The notes beneath the pieces were generated by a model. It saw only the letters and a program-made list of their open reading frames with translations, searched no databases and was not told the DNA's origin. Both the position numbers and the translations under genes were made by a program. A DNA stretch of 64,000 nucleotides from an uncultured Rickettsiales bacterium (GTDB lineage: Bacteria; Pseudomonadota; Alphaproteobacteria; Rs-D84): assembly GCA_900546225.1 (NCBI GenBank), contig URBZ01000001.1, positions 62,001-126,000 of the forward strand. Reading direction: 5' to 3'. Below, piece by piece: positions 59,127-64,000 of the stretch (position 1 is its first letter; each line of letters opens with the position of its first letter).

Positions 59127-62042
59127 ATGAAAGGGATTAAACTGTTTTTCGCTGTGTGTCTGGGCATTGGCGCGGCTTTTGGCGCAAATGCCACGGATTC
59201 TGACGCCACCGCGCGCGCGGCGACGCGTCGCACATCGGGCACTGTTTCGACCCGTGGCGCACAATCTGCGGCAACCGCACGTGGCACGGCGCCTAGCACG
59301 CAAACGTCACAAAAGGCGTCCCAAAATCCACGTAATCGCGCATCAACAAATTCCCGCGACACCGCCACCAACGCGTCGGCAATCACATCGGGACGCAGTG
59401 CGATTACTGCGATATCACCACGCACAACATCAACCGTTCAATCACGCGCAACCGCCCCCGCCACCACGGCCAAGGGGGTAATTACCCGCACCGCAACCAC
59501 GCCCACGCGAACCACATCGCGCACCACAACCACGGCAACAACAAATGCACGCACGACCCGCACCGCGGGCGTTCGCACAACTGCTGCGCGTGCCGCCACT
59601 GATACAGAAACAACAAAACTGACCGCATCAGACATCATAAATCGCGATTATAAAAAGTGTCGCGAGGTGTACTATAACTGCATGGACGAATTTTGCGCGA
59701 ACAAGGACAGCCAACTGAAACGCTGTGCATGTTCGTCACGCGTCAACGAATTTGACAGTGCCAAGAAAAACCTGAGCACGGTCGAAGAAAAAATGTTGGA
59801 TTTCAACCAACGCTTGCTGACCGTCAACATGGACAAAGAAGATGCCGCCGCATTGAACAAGGCGACCGAGGGCGAAACCGCATTTCAGAAAAAAGATACG
59901 TCAAAATCCAAACAGATGCTGGACGAAATTGCCAAGAAATTAAATACCAGTTTCAACGACAACAATTTCAACCAATCGCTGGGCGCGATATCATTGTCAT
60001 TAAACGCCGACGCGGCATTTGATACGGTGGATTCTTTGTCGGGCGCATCCACCACGGCCAAGACCGGCACAGCCCTGTATTCTGCGGCATTGCCAATTTG
60101 TCGCGAAATGGCAGCAGAGGTTTGCACCGACGACGAATTACCCATTGTCGAAAGCGGCTATCAAATGACAATCGAACAGGATTGCAACACGGTCGCAAAA
60201 TCATACGAAACCCAGAATGATCAAGCCCGCGAAAAATTACGCGAGGGCAGCGCGCTGCTGGACATGTCACGTTTGGACATTTACCAGAAACGCAATTCCG
60301 ATGACATTTTGACATGCAAGCAAAAGATGCTGACCATGCTGACGGATTCGACCGTATGTGGCACAAATCTGGACAAATGTTTGGACACCACGGGCCGTTA
60401 CATCGACCCATCAACGGGCGAAGCGTTCTTGACATCTGAATTGTCAAACCTCAGCAATTTAATCAGCCGCCCCGACACCGACCAATCGTGGACAAGCGTC
60501 CCTGGGAATCAGGCATTTGTTTCCTACTTAAATTCAAAAAAGAAATTCCTAGAACCCGCAATGGAAAATTGCCAAGACATCGCCGACAGCGTATGGGACG
60601 CATTTGTCGAAGATGCGTTGGCACAAATCAAGTTGGCCCAAGACAGCAAACTGGAAGAAGTCCGCCAGAGTTGTACAACCCTGACCGCACAGTGTTTAAC
60701 CGACACCGCAAAAACATTACAGGACTTTGATGCGCGCGCCCTGTCCACATTTGGCGTGGCGGCCGACCGCACCGTAAACGCAATGTGCGCCGATGTCCGC
60801 AATGCGTGCAGCGCACTGTTAAAGACAACGGGCGGCGACGTTGATTGGAACACCGGCGTCAGCGACATTACCACGGACAAGACATACGACACAGTAATGC
60901 AGACGTGCCGCGAAATTGGGCGTGCATGCATTATTCAGTCGTGCAAGTCAATTTCTGGTAACTTTGGTCTGTGCGAAAACATTCAAACATCGGTCAACCG
61001 CAAGTCCATCATCAACCGTACGGCCTGTTGGGACGAGGTCAAAGAATGTGTGGCCAGCGCAGGCAGCGAATCGGTTGAAAACATTTGGGCACGTTTGCTG
61101 GCCGCCGAAACAATCCAGAACGGCACATTCTATAACATGATGTACGGTTATGAACCCAGCGATGATGCACCAATTTATGACATTTGCGCGGCCGATAAAG
61201 AATGCGAAATTACAGACAGCACAGAATGCAAGGTTTGCCGTATCTCTGAACGTCTGTGGGGTAATTGCGAATACAGCCCTGTCACCCTGTTGCAAGACGA
61301 CGATTCGCACAACAAGATTATTATGGACGGCGATACGGAAACATTGCTGAAATGGTTTGCGAAAAATACCGGCACATCACAAAAGGCCGACAGTTGCCGC
61401 GACACATCATGTGCAATCGGATTTATTCCACTGGAAGATAACGGGACAATTTCATGTCTGCCCAGCAGCAGTATGTCTTCTGATGGCAAGGCGTGTGCCG
61501 ATAAAACATTTGTTGTCGGAACAAACAATGATGGTACAAAATTCACCAACTGTTGCCAGACGAATAAAAAAGATGCATTTGGCAACTGCTGCGCCAGCGA
61601 CACGGTAACCATAAATGACCGAGAACTATGCTTGCCAGCCAGTTCTGCTAATGGTGTATCAACCGAATCATTTATCTTTAATAACAATGACGCATATTAC
61701 CCAAATGCCAGTTATAAATTAGTCTGCACCAGCGGGGACATAATCGCCGGCGGAACTCCAGATCCAGCCAACGGATTTCCAAGCGGAAACACGGTAACAT
61801 GCAAAGGGGGGCGTTTTGTACTGATTACCACACAATTCCCATATTATGTGACGCCGCAATACACCGGTAAAGGTACGTATTCGCCATACCCTGCCGCATC
61901 ATATAATGCCGACAATGATACAAAGTGCACCATGAGCTGCACCACGGCGGATGGTTGCAAGTTTGAAGAAGGCGTTGCCACAAAAGCAGACCCAACAAAA
62001 TGCCTGCCTGCCCAACCAACCCACTGGTTGGTGACACCGTGA
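59127..62042 (+). CDS. Large exported Thr/Arg-rich, Cys-rich protein
   Basis: 971 residues. A signal peptide (cleavage near ANA, about residue 22) is followed by a Thr/Arg/Ala/Ser-rich low-complexity region (about 25-170). The Cys-rich body starts with CREVYYNCMDEFC...RCACSSRV, the pattern shared with the protein at 13041. It then has a helical region with many Cys pairs (near CLDTTGRYIDP, CTTLTAQC, CIIQSC) and a C-terminal part with short Cys knots (TNCCQTNKKDAFGNCC). TTGCCC/TAAGAT upstream would start the mRNA about 5 nt before the ATG, with no ribosome site. Function unknown; surface or secreted. Confidence 0.8.
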   Translation: MKGIKLFFAVCLGIGAAFGANATDSDATARAATRRTSGTVSTRGAQSAATARGTAPSTQTSQKASQNPRNRASTNSRDTATNASAITSGRSAITAISPRTTSTVQSRATAPATTAKGVITRTATTPTRTTSRTTTTATTNARTTRTAGVRTTAARAATDTETTKLTASDIINRDYKKCREVYYNCMDEFCANKDSQLKRCACSSRVNEFDSAKKNLSTVEEKMLDFNQRLLTVNMDKEDAAALNKATEGETAFQKKDTSKSKQMLDEIAKKLNTSFNDNNFNQSLGAISLSLNADAAFDTVDSLSGASTTAKTGTALYSAALPICREMAAEVCTDDELPIVESGYQMTIEQDCNTVAKSYETQNDQAREKLREGSALLDMSRLDIYQKRNSDDILTCKQKMLTMLTDSTVCGTNLDKCLDTTGRYIDPSTGEAFLTSELSNLSNLISRPDTDQSWTSVPGNQAFVSYLNSKKKFLEPAMENCQDIADSVWDAFVEDALAQIKLAQDSKLEEVRQSCTTLTAQCLTDTAKTLQDFDARALSTFGVAADRTVNAMCADVRNACSALLKTTGGDVDWNTGVSDITTDKTYDTVMQTCREIGRACIIQSCKSISGNFGLCENIQTSVNRKSIINRTACWDEVKECVASAGSESVENIWARLLAAETIQNGTFYNMMYGYEPSDDAPIYDICAADKECEITDSTECKVCRISERLWGNCEYSPVTLLQDDDSHNKIIMDGDTETLLKWFAKNTGTSQKADSCRDTSCAIGFIPLEDNGTISCLPSSSMSSDGKACADKTFVVGTNNDGTKFTNCCQTNKKDAFGNCCASDTVTINDRELCLPASSANGVSTESFIFNNNDAYYPNASYKLVCTSGDIIAGGTPDPANGFPSGNTVTCKGGRFVLITTQFPYYVTPQYTGKGTYSPYPAASYNADNDTKCTMSCTTADGCKFEEGVATKADPTKCLPAQPTHWLVTP

Positions 62043-62084
62043 TATGATTTTTATCCTAGTGTTTTGTTTTTGCACAATTATTAC

Positions 62085-62113
62085 TTGACAAACGAACGCT
62101 TTTTGGCTACATT
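62085..62113 (+). promoter_or_regulatory. Promoter of the 49-codon gene
   Basis: TTGACA (62085-62090) and TACATT (62108-62113), spacer 17 bp. The ATG at 62119 lies 5 nt after the -10. Confidence 0.82.
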
Positions 62114-62118
62114 TTGTT

Positions 62119-62268
62119 ATGACTAAGAGCAGAAAACACATACAACCAAACGAGTTGCCAGATGTTCTATTCATGTCGCATTACCGAATTTTGCCCCATT
62201 GGGGTGGGTGGCGGTGCGCCCTGCGTGGCATTTGCGACAAGTGGGGGCGTCGTGTGTTTTTACCATAA
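62119..62268 (+). CDS. Small basic protein of 49 residues, leaderless
   Basis: A short frame between a strong promoter and a terminator. The product starts MTKSRKHIQPNELPD, is basic, has four Trp and two Cys (RCALRGICDKWGRR) and ends FLP. No signal peptide. The ATG falls at the predicted +1, like other genes here. The same transcript could instead be a small RNA, since no similarity supports the protein. Confidence 0.5.
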   Translation: MTKSRKHIQPNELPDVLFMSHYRILPHWGGWRCALRGICDKWGRRVFLP

Positions 62269-62276
62269 ATAATTGC

Positions 62277-62308
62277 GAGAGAGTCCGTAAGTTTTTACGG
62301 ACTCTTTT
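62277..62308 (+). terminator. Terminator of the 49-codon transcription unit
   Basis: AGAGTCCGTAA/TTACGGACTCT stem followed by TTTT. Confidence 0.88.
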
Positions 62309-62373
62309 GCTTTATAGGCCATATTGGGAATAAATCCCCAGTGGCCCAAGACCAAAAAAAGGGGGTTCTTGAA

Positions 62374-62811
62374 ATGATGACAGTCAAAAAAACAATTCCA
62401 TATAAATTACGTGCCGGCATACCTGCACTGATGCTGGCGGGCGCAACGCTGTTTGGCGGATGTGGCAAAGAAGACATTGAAAAACACGATGTCGACCTCC
62501 CTTGGTATTATGGTTATTATGACAACATTCGGGCAGATAACGTCCAACGCTATCTGGACGATCCATCGGTGGGTAATGTTTATTTGCACGTGCACCAAGA
62601 AATAATCAACGCATATAGCGTATGGTATAGCTTGACAGCCGAAGATATTCATCACAAATTGTATGGCAGAACACTGGCACCATTGGTTGGTAAAGACCCC
62701 AATCGTGTATTTGGACGCGGCAACTTTGAATTTACCCCCGGCGCATGCTCACGCGCCGACAGTTTATGGTTCACCCAGCATGGCTGGACAGTAAACCAGA
62801 ACCAACGATAA
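62374..62811 (+). CDS. Lipoprotein, paralogue of the next gene
   Basis: 145 residues with lipobox LFGGC. The mature part has a KHDV segment, an aromatic-rich run (PWYYGYYDN) and a C-terminal signature GRGNFEFTPGACSRADSLWF...GWTVN. The second gene (62840) shares KHDV, RIFGRGN, CSRKDSLWF and GWTIN, so they arose by duplication. The start is one of two tandem ATGs (62374, 62377) after GGGGG. Function unknown. Confidence 0.75.
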   Translation: MMTVKKTIPYKLRAGIPALMLAGATLFGGCGKEDIEKHDVDLPWYYGYYDNIRADNVQRYLDDPSVGNVYLHVHQEIINAYSVWYSLTAEDIHHKLYGRTLAPLVGKDPNRVFGRGNFEFTPGACSRADSLWFTQHGWTVNQNQR

Positions 62812-62839
62812 CCCAACACAAAACCGCAGGAGTTTTATT

Positions 62840-63280
62840 ATGAAATTCACAAAGAAAATCCCATATGCATTAAAATGCGCCATTCCAACCGCGATGATGG
62901 CGGCCGCGACAATGTTTGGCGGATGCCAGAAAGAAGAAAATCCAAAGCATGATGTGGAATTAAAATTCGGTGGTTATTACGGCGCAGAAGTCACCGCAGA
63001 AAATATTAAAAGTAAACTGGCAGACCCAACCGTCAACAATATCTATCTGCGTGCAATGGATGACGGCTCTTTATGGTATAAACAAGATGACGGTTGGATA
63101 TATCCCGAAGACCTGCGCTGGGATATAGAACCAATTATAAATATAGCCCCTGATCGTATATTTGGACGCGGTAATTTGGTATTTGAGGTTGGCATGTGTT
63201 CCCGCAAAGACAGTTTGTGGTTTGTTCAGCGCGGGTGGACAATCAATCGACAAAATCAAATTCCGCAAAAACAGCGTTAA
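62840..63280 (+). CDS. Lipoprotein, paralogue of the previous gene
   Basis: 146 residues, lipobox MFGGC, with the same ending motif as its neighbour (RIFGRGNLVFEVGMCSRKD, GWTIN). CAGGAG lies 8 nt before the ATG. The two genes are 28 bp apart and end at a common terminator. A Gly/Tyr-rich GGYYGAE replaces the neighbour's PWYYGYY run. Confidence 0.78.
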   Translation: MKFTKKIPYALKCAIPTAMMAAATMFGGCQKEENPKHDVELKFGGYYGAEVTAENIKSKLADPTVNNIYLRAMDDGSLWYKQDDGWIYPEDLRWDIEPIINIAPDRIFGRGNLVFEVGMCSRKDSLWFVQRGWTINRQNQIPQKQR

Positions 63281-63309
63281 AAAACGCGCCATTTTGGCGC
63301 GTTTTTTAT
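63279..63309 (+). terminator. Terminator of the paired lipoprotein operon
   Basis: ACGCGCC/GGCGCGT stem with A-run left and T6 right. Confidence 0.88.
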
Positions 63310-63346
63310 TGATTTACCCGCGATAATTTTCTAGTATTACCCTGAG

Positions 63347-64000
63347 ATGAGAAAACTGATATCGCTTTTTTTATCATTGTTTATATCTGTACCCACGTTT
63401 GCAGTGGTTACAGACGAGGAATGCCGCAGCAAGAGCAAAAGTGAATGCGGCGCAACGGCTGGTTGTGGCTGGGAAAAGTCATCTGGTGTTCTTGGGGGGT
63501 CTCGTTCATGCAAGGCATGCCAGAAAGACGAGTACAGTGAAAAGGTTACCAGTACAGATAACAATGCACTGGAGTGCAAACAATGTTCCGGCATCACCCA
63601 ATACACAAACCCTGATACCGGCGAAGTTGTCACATACGGTTCTAATTATTACAAATACACTTTGGGCGCAGGTCGAACTATAACCGACTGCTATGCAAAT
63701 TGTGAATTGATGGTAAACAATTTACCAGAAAGCACCGGAAAATGGGTATTAGCAGGTCCTGCTACAGCATATTATCCAAACAAATGCCAATTTGCATGTT
63801 ATGCATCCAGCGACTATTACAACACGTGCGTATCATATTACCACCCATGGAAAGACAAAGCACAAGAACGGGACACAACTGTATGCGAACCCAGTTGGAT
63901 TTTTATGAACAGCCCCGCAGAAATTGCGTCCAAATTGCCCAATGATGCAACCAGTGATGACACATATTTTTGCAAAAATGCGCAAACGGGTATTTATATG
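63347..64000 (+). CDS. Exported Cys-rich protein, 5' part (runs off the window)
   Basis: 218 codons are present with no stop. A signal peptide (cleavage near TFA, about residue 20) precedes a Cys-rich mature part: ECRSKSKSECG, GCGWEKS, CKACQKDEY, CKQCSGITQY, CYANCEL, CQFACYA. The paired CxxC units resemble those in the exported proteins at 21432 and 28050. TTGATT/TAGTAT upstream would start the mRNA a few bases before the ATG; no ribosome site is seen. Confidence 0.75.
   Translation, partial: MRKLISLFLSLFISVPTFAVVTDEECRSKSKSECGATAGCGWEKSSGVLGGSRSCKACQKDEYSEKVTSTDNNALECKQCSGITQYTNPDTGEVVTYGSNYYKYTLGAGRTITDCYANCELMVNNLPESTGKWVLAGPATAYYPNKCQFACYASSDYYNTCVSYYHPWKDKAQERDTTVCEPSWIFMNSPAEIASKLPNDATSDDTYFCKNAQTGIYM

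Noticed and set aside
1..64000. CRISPR array or cas genes
   Set aside because: No regularly spaced direct repeats with unique spacers and no Cas-like protein were seen; the repeats present are palindromic and dispersed.

Overview
The window looks like part of the chromosome of an uncultured, host-associated, anaerobic alphaproteobacterium. Core genes point to that class: uvrA, rho, ssb, eno, rpsB-tsf, tyrS, carD, a bamE lipoprotein, lptC-lptB and an alpha-2-macroglobulin/pbpC pair. A complete single-chain pyruvate:ferredoxin oxidoreductase (nifJ) points to anaerobic pyruvate metabolism. No rRNA, CRISPR array, transposase or integrase was seen. The taxonomic placement is inference from gene content, not from a marker tree.

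Layout. 1-5.9 kb: housekeeping genes (uvrA 5' part, rodZ-like, dus, ftsB, tspO, a kinase-fold protein). 5.9-9.1 kb: tRNA-Arg with duplicated tRNA 3'-end fragments, a structured leader RNA with a terminator, and an AT-rich five-gene operon of membrane proteins ending in a TRL-like lipoprotein. 9.1-13 kb: DUF308 protein, ssb, rho, a nested spanin-like pair and an arginase-family enzyme. 13-14.6 kb: an exported Thr/Arg-rich, Cys-rich protein, tRNA-Pro and a hairpin-dense intergenic stretch. 14.6-19.7 kb: a 1,694-residue autotransporter. 19.8-23.5 kb: eno, an Imm-like membrane protein, two Cys-rich exported proteins behind a second copy of the structured leader, and a repeat-rich spacer. 23.6-34.7 kb: OmpA-type lipoprotein, lptC-lptB, carD, bamE, nifJ and a carboxyl-terminal protease. 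34.8-40.4 kb: a degenerate Fic protein with a kinase-fold partner, then surface-repeat genes split by a one-base frameshift. 40.7-45.3 kb: envC-like, tyrS, tsf and rpsB. 45.5-55.6 kb: a subtilase autotransporter, alpha-2-macroglobulin and pbpC. 55.6-64 kb: outer-membrane and periplasmic proteins, tRNA-Leu(AAG), a 971-residue paralogue of the 13 kb protein, a 49-codon small gene, paired lipoproteins and a partial Cys-rich exported protein.

Envelope biology dominates: LPS transport, peptidoglycan synthesis and hydrolase control, outer-membrane assembly, autotransporters and many small Cys-rich secreted proteins. Several promoters place the transcription start on or a few bases before the ATG (uvrA, ftsB, the Fic gene, the subtilase, the 49-codon gene), so leaderless mRNAs appear common.

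The strongest candidate for something undescribed is a structured RNA of about 170-180 nt present twice (6484-6653 on +, 22439-22620 on -). Both copies have the same promoter-to-RNA geometry, compensatory base changes in three helices, two copies of a CCTCCAACC-type strand competing for one GGTTGGAGG, and a terminator placed directly before the Shine-Dalgarno of the next gene. That is the layout of a transcription-attenuating or antiterminating leader.
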